A DNA stretch of 64,000 nt from Ochrobactrum sp. Marseille-Q0166 (GTDB taxonomy: Bacteria; Pseudomonadota; Alphaproteobacteria; Rhizobiales; Rhizobiaceae). Shown here in pieces: positions 43,302 through 51,604 of the stretch (position 1 is the stretch's first letter; each line of letters begins with the position of its first letter). A model generated the notes under the pieces. It worked only from the letters and a program-made list of their open reading frames with translations, made no database searches and was not told the DNA's origin. The translations under genes and the position numbers were made by a program. The stretch lies in contig NZ_JACJUO010000002.1 of NCBI RefSeq assembly GCF_014397025.1, positions 1,353,501-1,417,500 on the forward strand. Reading direction: 5' to 3'.

Positions 43302-44879
43302 GGTAATAAACTGAGCCATCATGCCGACATCCTCATGCTCCAGCACATGGCAATGGAACATGAATGGGTGATCTCGCGTCGCTTCCCGATCAAAATGCAC
43401 CAGCACCTCTGCCTTGCCGTTTATCAGCGCCGTATCTTTCCACCCGGATTGATGCCTCGGCGGCGTTTCACCGTTCAAAGTGAGGATGCGGAACGATGCT
43501 CCATGAATATGAAACGGATGTGCCATTTCTTTCGTCGTTAACTCCCAGATCTCCCAAGATCCAAGCTTAACCTCGGCGTCGATGCGGTTCATGTCGAAAG
43601 GCTTCTCCGCAATCGCCATCTGAACGCCTGATGTTAAAGCCTGCAACGCAGGTCCGGTGTCGGCATTGCTCCGACCACCATGCATATCATGATCACTCAT
43701 ATTCGCCATGTTGTGACCAGCATTGGGATCGCTCGACATGCCGCCCATCATGAGCTTCATATTATCCGTCATACGTTCATCGAAGAAGTATGAGCGCCTG
43801 CGAACAGACAGCTTTTCATCCGGCTGTTGCGGACCATCGAGCTTTGTCGGCAAGGTTTTGATTGCGCCTTCGATTTGGTCATCGATGATGAACTGCATCA
43901 AAGACTGATCATCGCCACCATTGTCATCACTGGCTGTCAGCAAGTGGAGCATATCTTTCGATTTGGCGAAATCGACCAACACCTCATAGCGCTCGCCCGG
44001 ACTGATTGTCAGGCGCTTAACCGGATCAATCTTGCTTATGAAACCGCCATCAGAAGCGATAACTTGCAACGGTTGGTCATCGCTGAGACGAATATGGAAG
44101 TTGCGTGCATTGGCGCCGTTCAGAATACGCAACCGAACCACGGAAGCAGGAACACGCGCTTGTGGCGCCATAACGCCATTGACAATAAGTTTGTCGCCGC
44201 GAAAGCCATGCATCAGGTCCATAATGTCAGGCTGGTAAACCTTATCGCCATCGATCACCCTGCGATCCTGCAAGACGAGAGGAATATCATCAACACCATA
44301 GGTTTGAGGCAATCCGCGTTCCCCATCCTTGCCGTCGCTGACAATCATCAACCCGGCAATTCCCATATGCGCCTGTCGCGCAGTGTCCCCGTGCATATGC
44401 GGGTGGAACCAGTTGAACGAAACTGGCTGGTTGACCGTAACCTTCGGCTCCCAACTACTGCCTGCTGCAATAATTTTATGAGGCCCGCCATCGAGAACCG
44501 ACGGAACAAAAAGACCGTGCCAATGAAGCGTTGTGTCTTCGTCCATTTCGTTATTTACCGAAAGTGTAACCGCTTCACCGTTTTTTAGGCGGACGACCGG
44601 CCCGATATAGGCGCCGTTTATCCCGGCGGAGGCCGCGTCGCTGCCTTGCGTGAAAGCATGGCGTCCCTTCTGGACCGTTAGCTTCACCACACCTGCAGCG
44701 TCAGGCTCAATTAAAGCTGGAATAGGCAGAACCTGGAATTTTTCTTGTGTACCGGCTGCACCATGCTGCATGTGCTGCTGGTGGGTGTCTTGCGCTAAAG
44801 CCTCTAAAGGCCGGACGATGGATAAGGCTGCAGCACTTGCCCCAAGCGCCAAAAGACGACGGCGAGTGATATTCGTCAT
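43296..44879 (-). CDS. Multicopper oxidase (CueO/CopA type), Tat-exported
   Basis: The 527-residue protein starts with a twin-arginine signal (ITRRRLLALGASAAALS) and has the four copper motifs in order: HWHG, WFHPHMHG, HPFHIHG and the C-terminal HCHVLEHEDVGMM that holds type 1 and type 3 ligands. A Met/His-rich insert (MKLMMGGMSSDPNAGHNM, then MSDHDMHGG) precedes the last cupredoxin domain, as in CueO, where it binds Cu(I). Likely role: periplasmic Cu(I) oxidation and copper tolerance. The gene lies 88 bp after a small exported protein gene. Confidence 0.93.
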   Translation of the reverse strand: MTNITRRRLLALGASAAALSIVRPLEALAQDTHQQHMQHGAAGTQEKFQVLPIPALIEPDAAGVVKLTVQKGRHAFTQGSDAASAGINGAYIGPVVRLKNGEAVTLSVNNEMDEDTTLHWHGLFVPSVLDGGPHKIIAAGSSWEPKVTVNQPVSFNWFHPHMHGDTARQAHMGIAGLMIVSDGKDGERGLPQTYGVDDIPLVLQDRRVIDGDKVYQPDIMDLMHGFRGDKLIVNGVMAPQARVPASVVRLRILNGANARNFHIRLSDDQPLQVIASDGGFISKIDPVKRLTISPGERYEVLVDFAKSKDMLHLLTASDDNGGDDQSLMQFIIDDQIEGAIKTLPTKLDGPQQPDEKLSVRRRSYFFDERMTDNMKLMMGGMSSDPNAGHNMANMSDHDMHGGRSNADTGPALQALTSGVQMAIAEKPFDMNRIDAEVKLGSWEIWELTTKEMAHPFHIHGASFRILTLNGETPPRHQSGWKDTALINGKAEVLVHFDREATRDHPFMFHCHVLEHEDVGMMAQFITV

Positions 44880-44967
44880 GATAATTCTCCAGATAAATCT
44901 CTATCAACGCGCATTGAAAACTTCGAAATGCGCTCTTGCCGCCGAAGACCGGCAGCGTTTCAGAAGA

Positions 44968-45378
44968 TCAGATCTGGCTGGATATTGGAGGTCGGAGAAC
45001 GCCGAAGGGGTCGTTGCTGTTCAATGCTGCGACGCGTGGTGGCAGGCCAAACTCATGATCGGGTGTGAACAGAGCAACGCCGGAGTTAAGCTGCATGATG
45101 CCGCCGCAACTCATCATGACACAGGCGGCAGATGCCTTTTTGCCATGATCTGTCGGTACTGAATGACCGCCATCATGTTTGGCAATCTTTACAGTCATAT
45201 GACAGTCAGTAACTGCTGCCGTCAGTGGCAGGTCATGCGCCATGGGATAACAAAATTGAGTTGAAACCAGAAACAGCAACGAGAACAGAACAATCAGCAT
45301 AACGGAGAGAATTCGCAAAACAGACTGTTTGCGAAAACGCATACCAGTGTTGATGTATCTGAACGCCTGCACAGTCAT
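44968..45378 (-). CDS. Small membrane-anchored/exported protein upstream of the copper oxidase
   Basis: The 136-residue product has one N-terminal hydrophobic segment (SVMLIVLFSLLFLVST) and a non-cytoplasmic part with several His and Cys residues (DCHMTVKIAKHDGGHSV, CVMMSCGGIMQLN). The C-terminus RVAALNSNDPFGVLRPPIS resembles the ending of DUF2946-type proteins. Small Cys/His/Met proteins of this kind often sit beside multicopper oxidases and may bind copper. Start ATG 45378 has GGAA 5 nt upstream; ATG 45342 is an alternative. Function is inferred only from context. Confidence 0.7.
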   Translation of the reverse strand: MTVQAFRYINTGMRFRKQSVLRILSVMLIVLFSLLFLVSTQFCYPMAHDLPLTAAVTDCHMTVKIAKHDGGHSVPTDHGKKASAACVMMSCGGIMQLNSGVALFTPDHEFGLPPRVAALNSNDPFGVLRPPISSQI

Positions 45379-45403
45379 TGTGATTCCATGTTCTGAATTT
45401 CAG

Positions 45404-45420
45404 CTTAAGGCTGGCTTAAG
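45404..45420. promoter_or_regulatory. CTTAAG-N5-CTTAAG dyad, candidate metal-responsive operator
   Basis: Two identical CTTAAG hexamers 5 nt apart lie about 26 bp upstream of the small copper-linked gene, in the promoter region. Spacing and position recall MerR/CueR-type operators (CCTT...AAGG dyads), but no MerR gene is nearby and the match is loose. Confidence 0.4.
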
Positions 45421-45614
45421 GCAATTGAAAGGCCATAGCCTTTTCCTTGAAACTACCTGATACATTCATTTTGTTTCGAAAAGAGCACATTCGAAATTAG
45501 AAAATTACGTGAGAGCCCTTTTAAGCTTGCGGTTTCGTATTTTGTGGCACTAAGAAGGCAACATCTCGGGCTTCCCCCCCAAATTGCATAGCCCACAAAT
45601 ATGGATATGAAACA

Positions 45615-46895
45615 ATGACTGTAGCTCAAGCAGTTGTTCCGAAGAAAAATTCTGCGCGCCGTGTTTTGGCCGCGAGCATGATCGGCACAACAATCGAATT
45701 CTTTGACTTTTATATTTATGCTACTGCGGCGGTAATCGTTTTCCCGCACCTTTTCTTCCCGGCAAGTGACGGTAACTCGGCGCTGCTCCAGTCTCTGGCA
45801 ACTTTCGCGATTGCCTTCTTTGCACGCCCGATCGGCGGCGCGTTGTTCGGCCACTTCGGCGATAAGGTTGGCCGTAAGGCAACGCTGGTTGCAGCCCTAA
45901 TGACCATGGGTATTTCCACAGTCGCAATCGGCTTCCTGCCAACTTATGAATCCATCGGCGTATGGGCGGCTCTCCTGCTCGCACTCTGCCGTCTGGGTCA
46001 GGGTCTTGGCCTTGGTGGCGAATGGGGCGGTGCAGTTCTGCTCGCAACCGAAAATGCACCGGAAGGCAAGCGTACCTGGTACGGCATGTTCCCACAGCTC
46101 GGTGCGCCTGTTGGCTTCATCCTTGCAACGGGTATTTTCCTGATCCTTGCTGAACTCCTGACCGAAGAGCAATTCATGTCATTCGGCTGGCGTATTCCGT
46201 TCATCGCCAGTGCCCTGCTGGTTGGCGTCGGCCTCTTCATTCGACTGAAGATTGCTGAAACACCGGAATTCCAGAAGGCTATCGACAAGGCTGAACGGGT
46301 TGAAGTTCCAGTCGCAACGCTTTTCAAAAAGCATAAGGCGAGCCTGTTTCTGGGTACCATCGGTGCTGTTGCAACCTTCGTTCTGTTCTATCTCATGACG
46401 GTGTTCTCGCTTGGTTGGGGTACGCGTGCCTTGGGCTACAGCCGTGAAGAGTTCCTCATTCTACAGATGATCGGCGTGATCTTTTTCGGTCTCACCATCC
46501 CGGTTGCAGCGCTGCTTTCCGATAAATACGGTATGCGTCCTGTGATGATCGTCGTCACTGTTCTGATCGGTCTCTACGGCTTCATCATGGCTCCGCTCTT
46601 CCTCAGCGGAACGGCTGGCGTTCTTGCTTTCCTCATCATCGGTTTTGGTCTGATGGGCCTGACCTATGGTCCGATTGGTGCGGCTCTTGCAGAACCATTC
46701 CCGACCTCGGTGCGCTATACCGGCGCTTCGCTTACCTTCAACCTGGCCGGTATCCTTGGCGCTTCCGTTGCACCTTACATCGCAACATGGCTCGCAACCC
46801 ATTATAGCTTTGCCTATGTTGGCTATTACATGACTGCTGCGGCTGTCGTTTCATTGATCGGATTTGCATTCATTTCGTTCAAGCGCGGCAATTAA
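45615..46895 (+). CDS. MFS transporter, metabolite:H+ symporter (MHS) family
   Basis: The 426-residue protein has 12 predicted membrane helices and the MHS signatures: TTIEFFDFYIYATAAVIVFPHLFF in helix 1, FARPIGGALFGHFGDKVGRK between helices 2 and 3, and LGLGGEWGGAVLL in helix 5. Family members (ShiA, KgtP, ProP, PcaK-type) import organic acids, betaines or aromatic acids with protons. Substrate cannot be told from the sequence. It is a single gene followed by a strong terminator. Confidence 0.93.
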   Translation: MTVAQAVVPKKNSARRVLAASMIGTTIEFFDFYIYATAAVIVFPHLFFPASDGNSALLQSLATFAIAFFARPIGGALFGHFGDKVGRKATLVAALMTMGISTVAIGFLPTYESIGVWAALLLALCRLGQGLGLGGEWGGAVLLATENAPEGKRTWYGMFPQLGAPVGFILATGIFLILAELLTEEQFMSFGWRIPFIASALLVGVGLFIRLKIAETPEFQKAIDKAERVEVPVATLFKKHKASLFLGTIGAVATFVLFYLMTVFSLGWGTRALGYSREEFLILQMIGVIFFGLTIPVAALLSDKYGMRPVMIVVTVLIGLYGFIMAPLFLSGTAGVLAFLIIGFGLMGLTYGPIGAALAEPFPTSVRYTGASLTFNLAGILGASVAPYIATWLATHYSFAYVGYYMTAAAVVSLIGFAFISFKRGN

Positions 46896-46914
46896 AGCTC
46901 GTTATTACCAATAA

Positions 46915-46946
46915 AAAGCCCGCATGGAGCGATTCATGCGGGCTTT
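46915..46946. terminator. Bidirectional rho-independent terminator
   Basis: Perfect 12-bp inverted repeat aaagcccgcatg / catgcgggcttt with an 8-nt loop, followed by catttttaat on the plus strand. It lies between the convergent MFS and ahpD genes. Confidence 0.9.
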
Positions 46947-46975
46947 CATTTTTAATATTATAAGTTCGCCCAACC

Positions 46976-47503
46976 TTACTCGGTGTCAGCAGCTTCCAGA
47001 GCAATCGCTACCGACTGAATGATCGACGCAAAGCGCGCAGCGGTCTGGATCACTTCCGTTGATACGCCGGCCTTGCGCAGCACATCTTCGTGCGCGTCGA
47101 TGCACATACCGCAGCCGTTGATTGCTGAGACAGCGAGCGACCACAACTCGAAATCAACTTTGTCGACGCCCGGATTGCCAATCACGTTCATGCGCAGCTT
47201 GGCTGGGAGCGTACGATATTCCTTATTGGTGGCGAGGTGCACGAAGCGATAATAGACGTTGTTCATGCCCATGATGGATGCTGCAGATTTTGCAGCCTGC
47301 ACAACGCTAGCATCAACCTTGACCGCTGCTTCGGCAGTCAGTGCCTTGCGCACATCAGCATTGCGTGAAGCGATACCGCAGGCGATGAACAGGCCATATT
47401 TCTGCTGCGGCGTCAGCGTTTCATCGCTGGCCATAGAAGAAAGATTAAGACGAACATCCTTGGCGAAATCCGGGATTTTTGACTTCAGATCATCAATGGA
47501 CAT
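46976..47503 (-). CDS. ahpD: Alkyl hydroperoxide reductase-associated protein AhpD
   Basis: The 175-residue protein has the AhpD active site GCGMCIDAH with Cys131, Cys134 and His138, preceded by the Glu-containing helix, and matches the length of AhpD (about 175-180). It reduces oxidised AhpC through its CXXC pair. It is on the same strand as ahpC and downstream, but a terminator (47641-47660) and 180 bp separate them, so it probably also has its own promoter. Confidence 0.94.
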   Translation of the reverse strand: MSIDDLKSKIPDFAKDVRLNLSSMASDETLTPQQKYGLFIACGIASRNADVRKALTAEAAVKVDASVVQAAKSAASIMGMNNVYYRFVHLATNKEYRTLPAKLRMNVIGNPGVDKVDFELWSLAVSAINGCGMCIDAHEDVLRKAGVSTEVIQTAARFASIIQSVAIALEAADTE

Positions 47504-47640
47504 GGAACCCTCTTTAACGTCATTTCTACAGCACCGGCCAAAAATCGGGATCTATTTTTGGAAAGCACGATGCTTGGATTCAATAGTTTAGTGCGACCTT
47601 TATGCGTCCAGTACGACGCACTGTGCTCTATATAAACAAA

Positions 47641-47660
47641 AGGCGGGCCTTAACCCGCCT
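47641..47660 (-). terminator. Rho-independent terminator of ahpC
   Basis: Inverted repeat aggcggg / cccgcct with a 6-nt loop, followed on the minus strand by a T-rich tail (ttttgttt). It lies 23 bp after the ahpC stop codon. Confidence 0.85.
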
Positions 47661-47683
47661 CGTCTCAAGCAAATAAAAGCCGA

Positions 47684-48238
47684 TTAAGCAGCCTTGAGTG
47701 TTTCGCCACCGACTTCGCGGTTGCATGGGCAAAGCTCATCGGTCTGCAGAGCATCGAGAACGCGCAACGTGTCTTTAGGAGCACGGCCAACATTAAGGTT
47801 GGTTGCATAAACGTGCTGGATTGTGTTGTCCGGATCGACAACAAAGGTGTAGCGGTAAGCAACGCCATCTGGCGAACGAACGCCGAGGCCATCGACCAGC
47901 GAACCATTGGTGTCAGCAAACGACCAGATTGGCAGCTTGTCGAGATCCTTGTGGTCGCGGCGCCATGCAAGCTTCACAAATTCATTGTCAGTCGAACCAC
48001 CGAGAACGACTGCATCGCGGTCTTCGAAATCCGAAGCCAGACGTGCAAATTCTGCGATTTCCGTCGGGCAAACGAATGTGAAGTCCTTAGGGTAGAAGAA
48101 GATAACCTTCCACTTGCCTTCAAAGCTTGCTTCGGTAATTTCTTCAAAAGCCGAAACGCCATTTTCTTCGTGGAAGTTGAAGCCAGGCTTAACGCCAGTT
48201 ACTTTGAAAGAAGGGAGCTTGTCACCGATACCGAGCAT
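47684..48238 (-). CDS. ahpC: Alkyl hydroperoxide reductase subunit C (peroxiredoxin)
   Basis: About 184 residues from ATG 48238 (MLGIGDKLPSF is the usual start; the frame extends to 48310 without support). The peroxidatic Cys57 is in DFTFVCPTEIAEF and the C-terminal pair Cys170/Cys172 in ELCPCNREVGG, as in AhpC partners of AhpD. It reduces hydrogen peroxide, organic peroxides and possibly peroxynitrite. It is divergent from the OxyR-like gene, its expected regulator, across 160 bp. Confidence 0.95.
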   Translation of the reverse strand: MLGIGDKLPSFKVTGVKPGFNFHEENGVSAFEEITEASFEGKWKVIFFYPKDFTFVCPTEIAEFARLASDFEDRDAVVLGGSTDNEFVKLAWRRDHKDLDKLPIWSFADTNGSLVDGLGVRSPDGVAYRYTFVVDPDNTIQHVYATNLNVGRAPKDTLRVLDALQTDELCPCNREVGGETLKAA

Positions 48239-48340
48239 CTCATACCTGCCTGTAAATTCGTTGTTATGCAGAAAATTCAGAAGTTTCAGAATTATCCGCT
48301 TGCGAGTCATATATAGGCACTCTAAATCAATCGGTCAAAG

Positions 48341-48375
48341 CGATTAAAACGATCAATTCCATCGATTTTAACGAT
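48341..48375. promoter_or_regulatory. Inverted repeat in the ahpC / oxyR intergenic region
   Basis: cgattaaaacgat (48341-48353) and atcgattttaacgat (48361-48375) form an imperfect dyad with arms of about 11 bp across the space between ahpC and the OxyR-like gene. LysR-type regulators usually bind such interrupted dyads near their own promoter. Direct proof is lacking. Confidence 0.5.
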
Positions 48376-48398
48376 GGGGATAAGTTGAGCTCAAGGCT

Positions 48399-49301
48399 AT
48401 GCTCAATGTCAGCATTCGGCAACTCCACTATTTTATCGCGCTTGTAAAAGCGGGCTCTTTTTCACGTGCTGCCGAGACCGTCGGCCTTACACAGTCCACA
48501 TTGAGTGCAGCTATTCAGGCGCTTGAAGCCGAAATCGGCGTTACGCTCATCGACCGAAACGGGCGGCGCATGCAATTGCTGCCAGCAGGCGAAGACTTTC
48601 TCAATCGCGCGCAGGAGATCGTGGCCTGCATCGAAGAGCTGCCGGAACATGCACGTCAGGCCGAACGCCCTTTGACGACACGATTGCGGCTCGGAGTGAT
48701 TCCATCGATTGCGCCGTTTCTTCTGCCCAAACTACTCCCCACGACTGCCGATGCTTTTCCGGAACTGCAATTGAGCGTTCGCGAAGGTCTGACACGCTCA
48801 CTTCTCGACAGTCTGCGTTCAGGCTCCCTTGACGCGGCACTCGTCGCCCATCCCTATGATCTTGATGACTTTGAAGTCGCAGAAATCGGCAAGGACCCGT
48901 TCTTTCTTGCCGTGCGCCGCGATCATGCGCTGGCCAATCGCGACCGCATCGACGCAAGCGATCTTCAGGATCAGCCTTTTCTGTTGCTCGAAACTGGCCA
49001 CTGTCTGCGTGAACACGTCATGGCGGCCATCGGTTCAAAGCCCACGCAGTCAAGTGGTGATGTCCATGCAACCAGCATCATGACGCTTGTACAGCTGGTA
49101 GAGTTTGGCATGGGTGTGACGCTTTTGCCTGAAGTTGCCATCAAGGCCGGAGTAACACGCGGCAGTGATATCTGTACCGTGCCCTATGAAGGCCAGAACA
49201 ATTACCGTTCACTTGCTTTGGTTTGGCGTGTCAATGCTGCGCGACGCAACGAGTATCAGCTTTTTGCAGCTCATCTTCGCAATCATTGCATGAAGAAATA
49301 A
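48399..49301 (+). CDS. oxyR: OxyR-like LysR family peroxide regulator with a single redox cysteine
   Basis: The 300-residue protein has a LysR helix-turn-helix (SIRQLHYFIALVKAGSFSRAAETVGLTQSTLSAAIQALE, residues 5-43) and an OxyR-type sensor domain with LLETGHCLREHVM: Cys202 corresponds to E. coli Cys199. The partner Cys208, normally about nine residues on, is absent (the sequence there is AAIGSKPTQSS); other Cys are at 259 and near 297. Divergence from ahpC supports the OxyR role. Either a different cysteine pairs with Cys202, or sensing uses a single-cysteine modification. Confidence 0.85.
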   Translation: MLNVSIRQLHYFIALVKAGSFSRAAETVGLTQSTLSAAIQALEAEIGVTLIDRNGRRMQLLPAGEDFLNRAQEIVACIEELPEHARQAERPLTTRLRLGVIPSIAPFLLPKLLPTTADAFPELQLSVREGLTRSLLDSLRSGSLDAALVAHPYDLDDFEVAEIGKDPFFLAVRRDHALANRDRIDASDLQDQPFLLLETGHCLREHVMAAIGSKPTQSSGDVHATSIMTLVQLVEFGMGVTLLPEVAIKAGVTRGSDICTVPYEGQNNYRSLALVWRVNAARRNEYQLFAAHLRNHCMKK

Positions 49302-49302
49302 A

Positions 49303-50376
49303 CTAAAGAATGCCCCAGGCTCGGAAGCGCCCACGTCCTGTAATTTCTCTTAGATTAAGTTCAGCTATCAACTTAAGTGCGCCCTGTGGTGTGACATCGA
49401 GTTCTTTCTCGACCATCTGACTGGAAACGAGCGGACTGCGTATCATCATATCGACAAGTTTGGGTAGCCGGGAGTTCGAGCGGCGTCCCTTTAGCTTACG
49501 TTGCATCTGCTCACGCGCCAGCATCAAGCGATCATGTTCCTTCATCAAGGTCGCGGTCCCGTCCTCAATGGCAGCAAAGAACGTCTTGAGACGCACAAGG
49601 CGATTTTGAGATCGCCTTTCATCAGGTCTTTTGGTCCGTAAGCCGATGCTCAAAGCCGGCAAATGTGATGACGCGATCCCTGACTGACGCAAATATGCCG
49701 CCGCCAACAAACGTCCGACCCACGAAGAACGCTGCACCACCTCCATATCAAACCATGCATCATGAATGATCGCAGCACGCATCAAAGGGGGCAGATGGGC
49801 CGATTCATCAAAGACTACCTGCCATTGCTGCAAACGTTCATCCTCGTTCCAATCCTCATCATCAAGGAGTGGGTCAATCTGGACAGTCCGAGGCTTGGCC
49901 TTTTCCTGAACGATACCCTTCAGTAATGCATCGGTGCGCGCAAGAAGAGCATCAATATCATCCATCAGAGGGTCGCTTTCGCCCTCTTCCGGCTCGTGAT
50001 ATTGCTTCACTTCTTCAACCGCAATATCGACGTTTCTCCCGAGTAATTGTTGCATTCCCGAGTTACTTAATGCCCAACTCGCTGCGCGTGTTGCGATTTG
50101 CCGACGGAGACGCAGAACGGAATGCGCAATCGTCAAAGCGTGGCTTGGCATACGCGTGTCCATTACTGCATCATGCAGAACAAGATCTTCAAGATGCACC
50201 AGTTCACCCTCAAGCCACATGGATGCTACAGCATCCTGCATATGCATACGTTGCAACATTCCATCGCGGATCGGGGAACAGGCAAGCCGCTCGTCAAGCC
50301 GCGTTAACGCGGCCGTGGCATTCGCCACGGGCATAAAAAAATCATCAAGCGGCAATTTGTCGAATTCATAAGCCAT
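49303..50376 (-). CDS. RHE_PE00001-family protein (DUF1612 with C-terminal HTH)
   Basis: About 357 residues from ATG 50376 (MAYEFDKLPLDDFF); the frame runs to 50412. The long N-terminal domain (LTRLDERLACSPIRDGMLQRMHMQDAVASMWLEGELVHLEDLVLHDA) and the C-terminal winged-helix-like segment (LPKLVDMMIRSPLVSSQMVEKELDVTPQGALKLIAELNLREITGRGRF) match the DUF1612 plus HTH_DUF1612 pair known from rhizobial chromosomes and plasmids. The Fic-like overall organisation suggests a regulator, but no function is established. It lies between oxyR and iolG, on the iolG strand, without obvious connection to inositol. Confidence 0.82.
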   Translation of the reverse strand: MAYEFDKLPLDDFFMPVANATAALTRLDERLACSPIRDGMLQRMHMQDAVASMWLEGELVHLEDLVLHDAVMDTRMPSHALTIAHSVLRLRRQIATRAASWALSNSGMQQLLGRNVDIAVEEVKQYHEPEEGESDPLMDDIDALLARTDALLKGIVQEKAKPRTVQIDPLLDDEDWNEDERLQQWQVVFDESAHLPPLMRAAIIHDAWFDMEVVQRSSWVGRLLAAAYLRQSGIASSHLPALSIGLRTKRPDERRSQNRLVRLKTFFAAIEDGTATLMKEHDRLMLAREQMQRKLKGRRSNSRLPKLVDMMIRSPLVSSQMVEKELDVTPQGALKLIAELNLREITGRGRFRAWGIL

Positions 50377-50426
50377 GTTCCGCATATCGCAACCGATTGC
50401 AGAAAAAGGCAAATGAAAATGAGTGC

Positions 50427-51431
50427 TTAGGCCAGAACTTCCGCAACTTTCACTGTGCGCCCCTCTTTGACCGAAAGAAGGGCAGCTTCTGCGAGTGCCA
50501 AAGCCTGCAAACCATCATCAGCCGAAGGTGTCGGCGCCTTGCCGCCATCAATCGCATCAATGAACGAAGCAATTTCAGCAGCATAAGCATCCGTGTAACG
50601 GGTCATAAAGAAATCATGCAACGGCGGGCGGGTATAGCCGTCCTTCGATGCTACTTCGATAGAAACCGGACGCTGGTTTTCAGCACACACCGCTCCCTCC
50701 GATCCGTGCACTTCGATGCGCTGATCATAACCATAGGAAGCTCGACGCGAATTGGAAATCACACACTGGCGGCCGGAAGCCGTGGTCAGGATCACGCTTG
50801 CACTGTCAAAATCACCGAGTTCACCGATCTTTCGATCGACCAGAACCGACGCCGCTGCTGAGACTGCCGCAATTTCTTCACCCAGCAGAAAACGCGCCAT
50901 GTCAAAATCATGAATTGTCATGTCGCGGAAAATACCGCCAGAAACCTGGATATATTCAGCTGGCGGTGCGCCCGGATCGCGGCTGGTTATGGTTACCATT
51001 TCAACCTTGCCAATCCGACCGTCGTCAATTGCCTTACGAACAGCCGCAAAATGCGGATCGAACCGCCGATTGAAGCCCAACATGACCTTGCCGCCGCTTT
51101 CCTTGATGACATCAAGACAGGCGCGCACGCGCTCAATATTGAGATCAATCGGCTTTTCGCAGAACACAGCTTTGCCCGCGCGGGAAAAACGCTCGATCAG
51201 ATCGGCATGAGAATTGGTTGGCGTGCAGATCAGCACCGCATCTATATCTGATGACTTTTCAATCTCGTCGATGGTGCGCACGTCTGCACCGGCGGCCTCA
51301 GCAATGGCGCGCGCCGCGTCCTGATTGGGGTCCGCGACCGCGATAAGCTTCGCACGCTTGTCCGAAGCGATTGCGCTCGCATGAACCTTACCGATACGGC
51401 CAGCACCGAGCAGAGCAAGACGTGTAACCAT
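50427..51431 (-). CDS. iolG: Inositol 2-dehydrogenase
   Basis: About 334 residues from ATG 51431, because GGGAGG lies 8 nt upstream; the in-frame ATG at 51440 has no spacing to it. The N-terminal Rossmann motif is LALLGAGRIGKVHASAI, and the Gfo/Idh/MocA active-site motif is CEKPIDLN near 95, with the substrate His/Lys region around PGAPPAEYIQVSGGIFRDMTIHDFDMARFLLGE. It oxidises myo-inositol to scyllo-inosose with NAD+, the first step of the pathway completed by iolE, iolD, iolB and iolC. It is divergent from the RpiR regulator. Confidence 0.95.
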   Translation of the reverse strand: MVTRLALLGAGRIGKVHASAIASDKRAKLIAVADPNQDAARAIAEAAGADVRTIDEIEKSSDIDAVLICTPTNSHADLIERFSRAGKAVFCEKPIDLNIERVRACLDVIKESGGKVMLGFNRRFDPHFAAVRKAIDDGRIGKVEMVTITSRDPGAPPAEYIQVSGGIFRDMTIHDFDMARFLLGEEIAAVSAAASVLVDRKIGELGDFDSASVILTTASGRQCVISNSRRASYGYDQRIEVHGSEGAVCAENQRPVSIEVASKDGYTRPPLHDFFMTRYTDAYAAEIASFIDAIDGGKAPTPSADDGLQALALAEAALLSVKEGRTVKVAEVLA

Positions 51432-51486
51432 TGCCTTCATCCTCCCAAAACGGTCATCCTCGATTGACCGACAAAACAGTTTCGCT

Positions 51487-51554
51487 ATTCCATTTTGCGC
51501 AGTTCCCGATTATTCGGAAGACAGTAAGCGCAATAGAATATTTATTCTATTTTG
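51487..51554. promoter_or_regulatory. RpiR-type operator cluster, iolG side
   Basis: The half-site ATTCYATTTT occurs at 51487-51496 (ATTCCATTTT) and 51544-51553 (ATTCTATTTT), and the first arm of an 18-bp palindrome atagaata-tt-tattctat lies at 51533-51550. The palindrome contains AGAA-N6-TTCT, close to the GGAA-N6-TTCC box reported, as I recall, for IolR-controlled promoters of Sinorhizobium. It lies between iolG and the regulator gene. Confidence 0.65.
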
Positions 51555-51604
51555 CTAGATTGCGATATATAGGATGTCAAGAGACCGTTTCTGAAAGGGT
51601 GGCA

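Noticed and set aside
45453..45854. 133-codon minus-strand frame overlapping the MHS transporter start
   Set aside because: It covers the 5' end of a gene with clear MHS motifs and has no family features.
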